Source: Eunapius fragilis
Lineage: Eukaryota; Porifera; Demospongiae; Spongillida; Spongillidae
Length of the DNA: 64,000 bases
Direction of reading: 5' to 3'
NCBI GenBank assembly: GCA_963681505.1
Contig: OY811976.1
Span: forward strand, 1,650,416 to 1,714,415
The notes beneath the pieces are model-generated. The model did not search any database. It saw only the letters and a program-made list of their open reading frames with translations, and was not told where the DNA came from. The first letter of the stretch is position 1. Each line of letters starts with the position of its first letter. The position numbers were made by a program, and so were the translations under genes. Positions 46,030 through 56,560 of the stretch are shown here, in pieces.

Positions 46030-47185
46030 CCAGTAACTCTCCAGAAAGAGGCATTGCAGCAGTGCCATGACTCATCTCAAGCAGGCCATCAAGGTGCACA
46101 GAAGATCCTTTACTGACTGAGACGTATGGGGGTCAATATGGCATAAGATGTGGAAAATCATTGTAAAGAATGCACTGTTTGCCCCATACCATGCCAATGA
46201 GACAGCAGATGATAATGTGCCAATTGGAAAACCATGGCAAATGATAGCAATGGACATCTTGAAGGTGCCTGTGTTTTCCAATATTGGATAACACAGGCAC
46301 CTTCAAGATGTCCATTGCTATTTAACCAAATGGACTGATGCAAGACCACTACCTGATCAAACTACCTCCCAGATAACCACTGAGCTAGTATATCTGTTCG
46401 CCACATATGGAGTACCAGAAATTGTACACTCAGATCAAGGCTGAAATTTTGAGAGTGCAATTTGTCAGCATGCAGGACTCGGACTACTGCCTATCACCCA
46501 CAAGGTGATGGCATGGTTGAAAGGTTCAACTGCACCTTGCTCCAGCTGTTCCACACATATGTCATGAGGCAGGAGGAGTGGGAGAAGCATCTCCCTCTGG
46601 TTCTCTACTCCTTAGGAAAAGAGTGCACTCCTCAACTGGAGTGTATGTTTTTGAACTTATGTAGGGTAGACAGCCTGAAAGAGACAAGCTAACCTTACCA
46701 CCTACAGCATATGCCCCTGGGGAGTATGGTGAGACTATGCATGCCAAGTTTGCTGAGTTGACTTACCTTGTGGAGCCTACATGGCTGAAGCAGCAGAGGG
46801 ACAGAGGCAAGGGTACAACAGACAGTGATCCTTCAAAGTGGATGATCCAGTATGGCTGTCTATGGGAAGCTGGACCCACACTGGGCAGGGAACAGTATGC
46901 AAGCCACCGGTGAATGTTGAAATTTCTGATGGACTACAGAGAAAGATCGTGCCTATAAATAGGATTAGACATCGCATCCAGTCAGCTATCCAGCTTCCTG
47001 AGAAAGATGCTCTTCCAGAAGATAACCAGGGACATTGGCAAGCACCTCTAGTTGACCATCAGTTCCTTGATGTCATGCCAACTGCAGGGAGCACCAGACA
47101 GACAACCCACCTTTTCTGGTTCCAGCAGAGGACTGTGTGGCTGAAGACCTTGTTGAGGTGTTCCACAGGTACCCTCAACGTGTAA
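46030..47185 (+). pseudogene. Ty3/gypsy integrase relic
   Basis: Integrase features in order across several frames: zinc-binding H2C2-like region (HDSSQAGHQGAQKIL, DVENHCKECTVC), core start (PWQMIAMDILKVPV), TKWTDARPLPDQTTSQITTE, GVPEIVHSDQG with the second acidic residue, AYHPQGDGMVERFNCTLLQL with the third, and a C-terminal part (DPVWLSMGSWTHTGQGTV, INRIRHRIQ). Many stops and frameshifts, plus an inverted duplication at 46244-46321. No LTRs identified. It separates duplicated blocks X1 and X2 of copy 2. Confidence 0.85.
46244..46321. repeat. 78 bp near-perfect palindrome inside the integrase relic
   Basis: The 32 bp arms 46244-46275 and 46290-46321 are perfect complements (ATAGCAATGGACATCTTGAA onward) around a loop that is itself nearly palindromic (TTCCAATATTGGAT). 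The left arm is normal coding sequence; the right arm is its inverted copy. Confidence 0.95.
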
Positions 47186-47796
47186 GACACCGACCAGACT
47201 ATGAGGTCAACCTTGAAATTGATGGAGAGGTAATCAGTGGATCTACCATCAACACATATTGGTATTTGCATGCGCACATCTGACTAGATCGCTAGTTGTA
47301 TGCTTGCAGCAAATGTGAGAACATATTTTGTTGTGTGACATGTAGGTATATAATGTTTGCACATTACTGAAGAGATCAGAATGTCAGTTGTTATTGCTGT
47401 TGAGATTGAGATCACGCTTCCACTACATCTATAATGAGATGTCGTTGCCAGCATGTTCATTTGAAAGGACAACCTTGGTGCTTTACAACTCCTTTTCGGC
47501 ATGTCCATCATTGAGTTACAATGCCTGAATTTATCATTATGCGTACACAGGGGAAAAAAAAGCGTCGAATCATAATCATTGCGTGATTGAACAGAAAATC
47601 GCTAAAATCACAGTGAAAAACTGCGTGGAATCATTTAGAAATCATTTTGTGATTCAACTGAAAATCACGCACAAACCACACGCTTTCTTGATTTGGTATA
47701 CTTTATTAGCACGCGCATTAATTTCGATGGTCCTTCCTGGAATGAAATGTGTTCGCTACAACGATCACATTCGCATGTTTCATGTATGTATATTAT
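47186..47796. other. No gene recognised
   Basis: Short frames only; nothing supported beyond the end of the gypsy relic. Confidence 0.5.
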
Positions 47797-48165
47797 AGCA
47801 ATGATGTCACTTTCTATATGCCATACCTGGAAACAAAATTCGGTTTTATTGCGCGGCATGCTTGGAGACCTCAGCTGATTTTATTACGAGTAAACATGCA
47901 TGCATATTATATTGCACATGCACTGATACATTATGCAGGTTCCAGTAAACGGGGTACATGTAGTTTCGCTTGCTTAAGGTTAGCTGGTTATTTCAGCAAC
48001 CGACAGAAACTGCATTGTTTTTGTATTGAATTAAATTAACTATATAGCCTCCAATTTCACGCACTGAGAAAATCTCAAAATTTTAATCAAGAAATGCTAT
48101 GTATCATGAATATGAATAGTTACTTTTTGTCCAGTACATGCGCTACTCTCGTTTCCAGACCAGGT
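47797..48165. repeat. Duplicated block X2, copy 2
   Basis: Counterpart of 38555-38935 (ATACCTGGAAACAAAATTCG, ACCTCAGCTGATTTTATTA, AGGTTCCAGTAAACGGGGTA, AATAGTTACTTTTTGTCCAG). A shorter third relic lies at 48545-48800 (TTGCTTGGAGGCTGATTTAA, ACGCAGGTTCCAGTAA). Confidence 0.65.
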
Positions 48166-49647
48166 GGCTGCCGGATTACCCTCAGAAAGGGAGACTTTAT
48201 CGCTGTAATTATGGGAAAGGACACCAGCATACAAACACACACGCACCCACTCACAAATCAAGTCGAGCAAATCAGAGGGAGATAAAGTTACGTATAGTAC
48301 GTGACTCGATGTTTACACTAGCTGACAGCAGTTAGTTTAACACTTTGTAATCTGCAGCTTCGCTACCGCGTTGACATTAACACTTCAATTGTGGTTCCCC
48401 AAAAAATGCAACGAATGTCTGTAATTTTCCACTGTTCCGAGCTGTTAATTACTTTCCACTGTTCCGAGCCGGGAGTGTAGTTCTTGCGTGTGATACGTCA
48501 GCCGCGATTATGTATTGTTACGTAACATTACTTGATTGCACTGATAAACTACATAGAGTTCTTGCTTGGAGGCTGATTTAATTATGACGATAGATGGTGG
48601 GGTAACCTGGTTTATATGCTGTTATTATGAGCTGCGCGTAGTTTGTTGGGAGTGCTAATGTTTATGCTGGTATTTGTCGATTGGGAGTGTGCTGTTGCAG
48701 TGATCATGGAAAAAAAAACATTAGTGAGCGTGGGGTGGGGGAACATGTAACCTTTGCATGTACACTGATATAACGCAGGTTCCAGTAATAGTGTCTGATC
48801 TGAGGCTTCCCAGCTGTGATCTCATTTTAATTTGTTACCATGCTAGCCCCAGAAGCCAAATAGTCGCGACAGTCAAACATGACAGGTATTGCATACCTTA
48901 CCACCAGCATACCCATCACTACCCATAATCTCCTTCTATCCTTCCAATCCCACCTCTTTCCTATTGTGAGTGTGTGCGTGAATGTGCTAGCTTTGCAATA
49001 TTGGTACACACTATATACATACACCCGTGCGTGTGTACACATAAACACACAGTTTGTGCACGAAACATTGTGATAGGCGGTATAGATTTGCACACAACTG
49101 CCGAATTAGACTAACACAGTGCTCTTGCACATAAGCATCACGTATCGTGCTTCGCGCGATATAGCATCATCTTTGTAACATTCTTAAGCATGTGTGATGC
49201 GTGATGTACAAAACAAGCCACATGTAAATGCATTTCAAAGCTATAGAAGCGGCGGTCAAGAAGTTATAGAATCGAAATTACGGTAAAAAATCAGGCATTT
49301 GCAAACAGAGGGCGTAGGCTAACGTAACTTTTTTTTTTTGAAAACGTCGCGTGACTGGAGGTTTACACAACAGTATAACACACGTATTGCCACCGCCCTG
49401 ACATAGCGCAATTGTCTGAGGGAAAAAAAAAAACATGTGGGGTCGAGGCAGCGAAAAGGGACTAATGGTAAAAAAGCATCAAAGTTGACACGTGCAATCA
49501 TAATGTTTGTTCAGAACAAAAATGCAAGTGACATATAAGTGCAGAGACGGTATACGGTTTCAATGTTATAATAACATTCTATACCTGGAATGAATATTAA
49601 GTCTTCGGTATAGGATGATACGCTGTCACATATCTAGCGCAAAATGG
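48166..49647. other. Mostly no gene; upstream region of secreted gene B
   Basis: Contains the third partial X2 relic (48545-48800) and short open frames without similarity. Confidence 0.45.
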
Positions 49648-49658
49648 TATATATAAAA
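49648..49658 (+). promoter_or_regulatory. TATA box of secreted gene B
   Basis: TATATATAAAA, 53-63 bp upstream of the ATG at 49711, a normal core-promoter spacing with a short 5' leader. Confidence 0.65.
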
Positions 49659-49710
49659 ACGGATCGCGTGGAGATTTTATTAGTTCAATACCAAAGTAAA
49701 CGAAACTGAA

Positions 49711-50346
49711 ATGCTCTCGTTCTCCAACGCACTCCAAGTAGCCATAGTGTGCCTCTCTTTCATCGCAGTTGATGCAACATCGCCATCTCCCGGTCTACCT
49801 AATCTAGGCGCGCTATACAAATTATTTGAATACACGGTAAGTAGACACATATGATATGAATAATCCGCGTTGATAAGTACTGGAACACCGGACCGCTGCA
49901 GATATCGGGAACAGTGAAATATGAAGTCGTTTTAACCAGGTTTCAATCCTCATGTGCTGTCTTACGCGAAGCTCGACGTAGTGATTGCGTGGACGACAGA
50001 TTAGTGAATTCCATCAGGAATGCTACTTGTAATTTCAACGATTCTCTTTCCCTCGTAAGCACCCATATGCAATTGCGATCCTATAGGCGAACTTACTTAT
50101 TTTCCTCAGCCTTTTCGGAATATCAATTCTACATACGCCTGCAGTGAAGTGGTTGACGTATTATGTTTGCTATATGAAGTGGGCACCATAGTAAACACTG
50201 CATCTCTAGGGAACACTACTGACCTAAGTGCACGTGACAAGCCTACCTTCATGGATGACACGGAGGTGTCCAGCTGGATTTTTAATACATTTATCAACGT
50301 CAAAAAATTATGTCCAAACCTGAATAGTGGGAACACTTGCTTCTAG
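49711..50346 (+). CDS. Small secreted cysteine-containing protein, family copy B (3 exons)
   Basis: Exons 49711-49836, 49902-50054 and 50110-50346, phase 0 throughout, giving 171 residues ending TAG. It starts MLSFSNALQVAIVCLSFIAV, a signal peptide probably cut near DA-TS. Exon 2 has SSCAVLREARRSDCVDDRLV and IRNATCNF, with an N-glycosylation sequon NAT. Exon 3 has YACSEVVDVLCLLYEVGTIV, NTT, DDTEVSSWIFNTF and a C-terminal extension with two extra cysteines ending NTCF. It shares exon layout, phases and motifs with copy A at 36616-37195. Core promoter and poly-A signal are both in place, so it looks intact. No known family recognised; an extracellular role is inferred from the signal peptide, sequons and cysteines. 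Confidence 0.78.
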
Positions 50347-50493
50347 AAGGAACTTCGGTTTCTCAGCACGCACGAGGACATTTGTGTATATTAACATACT
50401 TGTCTATTGATTATTTTGTGCGCACAGTTTTCGCTATATTAAAAAAGGAATTCTATTTGATCATCCTGATGGCTTTGCGCTCGAACGCCTGAA

Positions 50494-50499
50494 AATAAA
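50494..50499 (+). promoter_or_regulatory. Polyadenylation signal AATAAA of secreted gene B
   Basis: AATAAA about 150 bp after the stop codon. Confidence 0.55.
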
Positions 50500-50928
50500 A
50501 AAATGTGGCAATTAAGGCCATGTTTTCAGAGGGAATATCCCAAATTAAAAATTGTTCTGTTCGTTAAAATTTTTACTTTATCACTGTTGGAGATATAGAG
50601 CTGTGCAAAGTTAGCGCCAACTCGATTCACACCAATGATTTAGGCATTCAGTGTATTGGAGGCGGGTGGCTAAATCATTACACAATTGTTTCTTCTGATA
50701 CTCGATCGATGCTGCAGAAAAGGTGCCATTACTGAACACACATAATGCAATACATTGTTCCCACTAATGTACATTCATCGTATGGTTTTTCTTATACAAG
50801 TATAATAATCTGGGCTTACAGTGCTGTATTACCACAGCTTACATTACAGCGCCAATGCATGTCGAGTAGTTGGTACTTTTGAGATTATAATACATTTTAA
50901 ATATAACTACCATTATAGTAAGTAATGC

Positions 50929-50930
<2 letters not shown>

Positions 50931-50963
<33 letters not shown>

Positions 50964-51004
50964 TGTGTGGTGTGTGCATGTGCGTGTGTGTGCGTGCGTG
51001 CGTG
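50931..51004. repeat. (TG)n / (TGCG)n microsatellite
   Basis: About 30 bp of TG then alternating TGTGCG and GCGTGCG units. Confidence 0.9.
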
Positions 51005-51084
51005 CGCGTACATCAATGCGTTATGTGTGCCGCAATTTTCATATGTGTATGCATGCCAATGGTGTGTGTTGTGCACGCCCCAGC

Positions 51085-51250
51085 AAAAAGTTCTTGGGCA
51101 AGATTCCTGCCAAGAACTTGCCCAAGACTTGCCCAGAACCTGCCCAGCCTCTTCTGAACTGCCCAGCACTGCCCAGAACTTCCAAGAACTTTCCCAGGAC
51201 TTGCACAAGATGCCAAGATTATGCCTGCCAAGTTCTGGCCAAGACCGGTC
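51085..51250. repeat. CCCAGAACTTG-rich degenerate repeat
   Basis: Irregular repeats of CTTGCCCAGAAC, TTGCCCAAGAC and CTGCCCAGC. The region can fold locally (TTCTTGGGCAAG pairs with CTTGCCCAAG). Confidence 0.75.
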
Positions 51251-51435
51251 TTGCAAAGGCCAGCAGGAATACATAGATTGACATTGAATATCAGCTAGGT
51301 TAGTGCTGAGTGCTGCAGAACAATACATGCCAATCATATAAATTATAATACAATGTATTTAATTATTGAAACATGTTGTTCAAGCATAAACACGTAAGGA
51401 TTTACTTCACTTACTGTCTTTTCATTAAACACCTT

Positions 51436-52311
51436 TTAAAGCTTATCGCGACACTTTTGATTAAGAAATTCTGTAATTTTTGGATCATTCAAAGCTGCTG
51501 CACCTTTGCCAAACTTTTTTAAAATGCAGTCTATTACAGGAAATGAATGATATAACATTTTACCTTCAATGAGCTTCACACTACTTGGAGACAAAGGAGG
51601 ATTTTGTCATATGCATGCATGCTGCTGCTGGCCTTAGTTGATTCTTTATAGCAGTTTGCTGACAACTCTTCTTTAGAAAACAAAGCATCCATTAAGGCAG
51701 AGCGTATTTTCTTGCATCGTGTGATTAGATTTACGCCACTTTTCTGTTCAGATTAATACATAAAATTAAATATACTTGCAGATATGAAGTGGCTTTTCCA
51801 CTTGTACCTAATTATGTATATAAGAACATTCACAGGATACATACAAACATCAAATTTTATACTGTTTATAACAAAAATATGACGAGTATGATATTGCAAA
51901 TGTGAGTTGCTTATCATAGTATGTCTGTTTCCTTTAGTTTGATTGTAATGGGTTTTTATGCATGTGTATCGTAAATAAATACTACGATTATCAATAATCC
52001 CTTACTATTTCTTCCATCTCACTGTCAGAGGAACGAGATTTCTTGCTTGGTGGCTTCTGTGCAAAGTTAAATTTGAAACAATAGATTAAGTGTATGAACG
52101 TTATACTTTTTTAAAACGGATCTCATACCTCTCTTCTTAAATCAATTGCCAGTTTCTTCTGAACTGCTTTCTCCTTCTCTTTTCCTTTTATGTTGCGTTA
52201 AAAATAGGAACCCGATAGCCTTACAATTGCAGATATATCGAGTTGCTTTTTATGCAATATATATAAATCCACAAGATCCTTTTCCCCATAGAACGTTCCA
52301 TATATGTGCAT
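51436..52311 (-). CDS. Small BEN-domain-like gene, 4 exons, one frameshift
   Basis: Exons: 52225-52311 (MHIYGTFYGEKDLVDLYILH), 52129-52176 (KEKAVQKKLAIDLRRE), 52006-52056 (KPPSKKSRSSDSEMEEI) and 51436-51743; the first three introns are GT-AG and phase 0, the first only about 48 bp. Exon 4 reads GVNLITRCKKIRSALMDALF, SKEELSANCYKES, then one base is missing near 51610 (in GACAAAATCC). In the next frame it continues NPPLSPSSVKLIEGK, FPVIDCILKKFG, ITEFLNQKCRDKL and a TAA stop. The order LMxxLFSxEEL, then SPxxVxLI, then a C-terminal KCRD matches BEN domains (DNA/chromatin-binding), by memory of the family. An in-frame TGA lies upstream of the ATG. The frameshift could be real (young pseudogene) or a sequencing error. 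Confidence 0.45.
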
Positions 52312-52639
52312 AATTATGATCGTCGCACGTCGTATACGTCAATTCAAGCCGCTAAACTTTCCATCCAGCTGGCATCATAACGTATATATATATATATAAT
52401 TAAACCAGGCCATCTATATCTAGCGCTGGCCATCTCCCCGTTGCGCTGTGAGCGCGTATATATATTGCGTGAACGCGCGTCTGTGTACTTGATGTTCGTG
52501 AGCCGTTCTGTGTATATTTACTGAACTACACGGCCGATAGGCAATCCATCTAGCCATGTCAATATTAATTAAAGTCTTCGAAATGCGCATGTAAATAATG
52601 TATGGGAGTTTCCTGAGAAGGATACAAGAGAGCCATGCA

Positions 52640-52765
52640 TTCAATGTGTGGAAGACGAAATCATCCTCCAGATCGATGTCGGTTGAAGGATTGTACTGGT
52701 CACAAATGCGGTGAGAAAGGGCACATAGCTACGGTATGTAAGAAAATAAGTAAGGCTAAATGGTG
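52640..52765 (+). pseudogene. Retroelement gag zinc-knuckle relic
   Basis: Reads CGRRNHPPDRCRLKDCTGHK then CGEKGHIATVCKK, two CCHC-like knuckles of Ty3/gypsy gag, with the first knuckle frameshifted. It lies upstream of, and outside, the LTR element at 53214. Confidence 0.6.
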
Positions 52766-53213
52766 AATGCTGAGGAGGGGGTTGGACCAAAGTTAATCAA
52801 TACCATTGACTAAAGATAAAACAGGATCTTCTTGCCCTTAAAGACACATATGTGATCATTCAGACATTAATATAGCATATACACTAATTGAGGAAACTGT
52901 AAATAAATAACGTATGCATATCCCTAAATCACTAAATACAATTCCCTATCCATAAGGTATTACCCCTACCCCAACGTGAATTTATTGTTCCATATGTCTC
53001 TTAAAATGCATTTTGTACTTTATTTGTGGAAATATCAATTGGTGAGCATCATGTAGTGTGTTTGCTGCTTGGTACATGCATAACAGACATTGCATTGCTT
53101 TAGTGCCAGTGTCTCAAGTGATCAAAGGTTATAGCGCAAATGGGATGTACATGATTTGCAGGTCACAGTGAATCAAAATTGGTGTGCTCACAATGCACGT
53201 GTGTAGTATCCTG

Positions 53214-53411
53214 ACCTCTTATCGAGTATTACTGTTGTTAAGAAACATTGTGTGTTGTAGCATTTCGATTAGTTGTGTATTCATATATATGCGCGCGTAT
53301 TGTACTGCGGTGCTGTACTTTTATTATTTTTTTTTTGTGTTGTCGGCCTAGAGACTGGGTGACCCTTACGTCGTTGGCTACCTCGCGGGACTCAGATATA
53401 GCTAGGTTACA
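53214..53411 (+). repeat. 5' LTR
   Basis: 198 bp direct repeat with 55219-55426; contains TATATATGCGCGCGTATTG. Confidence 0.88.
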
Positions 53412-53634
53412 TCATAAATTGGCGACGAGGTGGAATCCGATCCAAAAGAGAAAGAAGTGACATGCATGTTGAGACACGAAGAGTGTGACAGCGCGACAGA
53501 AGACTGGACGGCTTATAGCGAGAGGGGTTGGAGCAGTACTTTGTTGCTAACGATGTAGTTGATGCAGCGAAGAAAAGAGCCATTCTACTGAGTGTTTGTG
53601 CAACTGATGGTGGAAGAGAAATCCAAGGAGTATC

Positions 53635-54780
53635 TCACAATCAACACTCACAAGGGTTTATTTAGTACAATTGCTTACCGTTTGGAGTAGCATCTGCTCC
53701 TGCCATTTTCCAGCGTACAATGGAAAGATTACTTCAAGGGCTGAAGCATGTGGGAGTGTCCAGCTGATGTACCTACTCCAGGAGAAACAGTGTACTGATG
53801 GAGACTCTTCAGTCATCACCAGTCAGCGTGAAAGAGATCAGAACATGGACAAAGGAAGATCCTGTATTGTCTAAAGTGAAGGAACTACTGATTAATGGTT
53901 GGAAAGGTGATGGTGGTAGTGAAGATCTACGTCCTTTTCAACAAAGACACGAGAAACTAAGCTTACAGGATGATTGCGTTCTATGGGTTTGCAGAGTGGT
54001 AATTCCAAAACCTGGACAGAGGTTAATCTTGGAAGAACTCCACTCAGGGCATCAAGGGATTTCAAAAATGAAGAGCCTGGCTCGCAGTTTTGTTTGGTGA
54101 CCGAAACTAGATGCAGACATTGAAGAGAAAGCCAAATCCTGTCAAGTTTGTCAGTTTTATCAAAAAGGCACCTGCTCAAGTCCCTTTACATCCCTGGGAG
54201 TGGCCTGAACATCCATGGTTTAAAGTACATGCAGACTATGCTGGACCGTTCAAAGGAAAAATGTTCTTGTTACTAGTAGACGCACACTCCAAATGGCTGG
54301 AAGTGCATATGGTGGATTCCTCTACCTCAGCAGCAACCATTGAGAAGATGAAACCTGTCATTTGCATGTCATGGCTTGCCAGTACTGCTGGTAACAGACA
54401 ATGGGAGCAGTTTTAACAGTCAGGAGTTATAGACTTTTCTGAAAAGTCATGGAGTCAGATATGTTAGGACAGCTCCATTCCATCCTGCTTCAAATGGTCT
54501 AGTTGAAAGGGCTGTGCAACCTTCAAGACTGCAATGAAGAAATCAGGTGGGAAGGGAGAGTCCATTGTAACCAGGTTGTCCAATTTTCTGTTCCAGTACA
54601 GGATAACTCCCAATGCGGGTGTCACCTGCGGAATTGCTAATGAGGAGAAGGCTACGGTCTCATCTCTCTCAGTTGCATCCAGAGTTGGAGGGGAGAATAA
54701 AGAATGCTCAAAGGAGACCATGACAAGACAGTCAAGCAATGAACATTTACTGTTGGTGATAATGTCCTTGTTCTAAATTT
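53635..54780 (+). pseudogene. Deleted Ty3/gypsy pol: RT fragment plus integrase
   Basis: RT thumb/palm fragment at 53645-53765 (NTHKGLF, RLPFGVASAPAIFQRTMER, across a frameshift) is fused to integrase from about 53800. Integrase shows VVIPKPGQRLILEELHSG with a zinc-binding HSGHQG, then SCQVCQF, WFKVHADYAGPFKGK with the first catalytic Asp, a broken VTDNGSSF with the second, and NGLVERAV with the third. RNase H and most of RT are deleted and several stops interrupt the frame. Non-autonomous. Confidence 0.85.
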
Positions 54781-55218
54781 TGGCCGTGGCCCTAAATGGC
54801 TTCTGGGAACTGTTACACAAATGAGAGGACCAGTTTCAATCCAGGTGCAGTTGACAGACGGACGTAGTGTGCACAGGCATTTGGACCAAGTACGCAACTA
54901 CAATGCAGCAGCACCAGTAAAGGATCAATGTCAAGCTGAGATCGTCCCTGCCAACAGTGAGGACGTCTGGTATGACACGGTACCATTTGGTGATAGGTCT
55001 CTCCAGTCTGGGAGGCAAGCTATCCCTCCAGTGGTAGCAGCTCATACTCCTCCTCCTGAAGCATATCCAGAAAATTAACAACCACAGACAAGGCACTGAT
55101 GGGAACAATGGAATTGGGGATCCCAGAGTCCAATAAGCTGATCAGCCACTTCAGCTAAGAAGATCCACCAGGACCAGGGCTAGGAAAACCCCTGCCAGGT
55201 TCTAAGATGGGAGGGGAG

Positions 55219-55426
55219 TAGTATCCTGACCTCTTATCGAGATCACGTATCGCTATTACCGTTCTTACGTAACATTGCGTGTTGTAGCATTTCGATTGGT
55301 TGTGTATTTATATATATGCGCGCGTATTGTACTGCGGTGCGGTTCTTTTATTCTTTTGTGTTGTCGGCCTAGAGACAGGGTGACCCTTACGTCGACCTCG
55401 CGGGACTCAGATATAGCTAGGTTACA
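55219..55426 (+). repeat. 3' LTR
   Basis: 208 bp; preceded by the polypurine tract at 55205-55218. Confidence 0.88.
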
Positions 55427-56100
55427 ACAACGTGACATTGTAACATTGGGAAAAGTGTATCAACCCACGCACAAGTTAGTTATACGTGTGTGCTAATTTG
55501 CATGCCCAACAATAACAATAAGGTGCTATGCAGACTCATTACGCTGGTCTACATGCAGATAGACAACATAACAAGATGCACGACAGTGTACTGAGGATTA
55601 CCACTACATGATCATAATCAAACGCACGCACGTGCATGATATGAAACGCATTGTAAACTACAACAGACCGGAAGGGCGCCAAAAAAATTAGTGCTGATAA
55701 TTCAATTGCATAGCTTTGAATTGCGCAGCTAGTTTTGGGCAAGCAGTGTTAACATCGCCACGCTGCACTTATTTTGGAAGGGCGGGTACAAGATCCGATA
55801 TTGCAACCCTCTTGCGGAAAGGCTGGATGTAAGAGTAGTCTTTTCATACGCCCAAGGCATGCCAAAAATAGAATTGATGAACCTCTTTTGTCGCCGAATT
55901 TTCTGTCTTCATCCAAGTGTATTTTATGAATAATCGATGCTGCAAATTGCTTTTTCCATCAACACCCTTACTGATAATGCTCAAGTGCGCCATTGCTGTC
56001 ATCACTCATTGCAGAGTTATCAGTCCCATGCAGGGCAGAAGGGGTGCAGGTGTGCACTGGAACCATTTTGTATGGGAAATACAAGGGTGTAGGGTACATA
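55427..56100. other. No gene recognised
   Basis: Short open frames only. Confidence 0.5.
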
Positions 56101-56129
56101 GTATATGCTTTTATGTCAATATATAAAAT

Positions 56130-56560
56130 CATATCGCAGGTGTGTGAGCAGTGCAAGAGGTCATGTCAGGAAGCATACAGTTGGCAGCGGTCATCAATCA
56201 GGCCTCACACAACATGGTCATTGCACACCTTTTGAAGATGACCCTCCTACAATCTTCTCATGTGAGCCATACCCACCACTGGCAAGCCAAAACAGTGCCA
56301 GCGAGTTGAAGTGTGTGGTGTGTTCGAACAGTTCTTAGATCTGCCATGTCATGAGCCGGCCTGTACCAGATGTGGTGTGGAGGTGGGTAACAGCATCGTG
56401 TCGTCCCCAACGTGTTCTTGCTGCTCAGAGGATAGCTCTTTGATAACCACAGAAATAAGGCCAGCACCAAATGCTATAGTAATCTTGCTGAAGGATGTAC
56501 TGGTACCACAGAGATGTGAAGGCTGGTTGCTATAAAGGGTACTACAGTATGAGTGCACAC
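56130..56560 (+). pseudogene. RING-like zinc-finger relic
   Basis: Reads VCEQCKRSCQEAYS near 56140. After a frameshift, LKCVVC continues as FEQFLDLPCHEPACTRCGVE and then TCSCC. The spacing C-x2-C-x8-CH-x3-C-x2-C-x13-C-x2-C is RING-like. It is followed by RPAPNAIVILLKDVLVPQRC. At least one frameshift and downstream stops; possibly from a mobile element. Family not established. Confidence 0.35.

Larger units (their letters stand above)
53214..55426 (+). mobile_element. Short Ty3/gypsy LTR retrotransposon with two LTRs
   Basis: LTRs 53214-53411 and 55219-55426 share TAGTATCCTGACCTCTTATC at the start and GACTCAGATATAGCTAGGTT plus ACA at the end. The 5' LTR lacks a block near ATCACGTATCGC but is otherwise similar. 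After the 5' LTR, AAATTGGCGACGAGG resembles a primer-binding site. Before the 3' LTR, AGATGGGAGGGGAG is a polypurine tract. At 2.2 kb the element is internally deleted. No clear target duplication. Confidence 0.9.
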
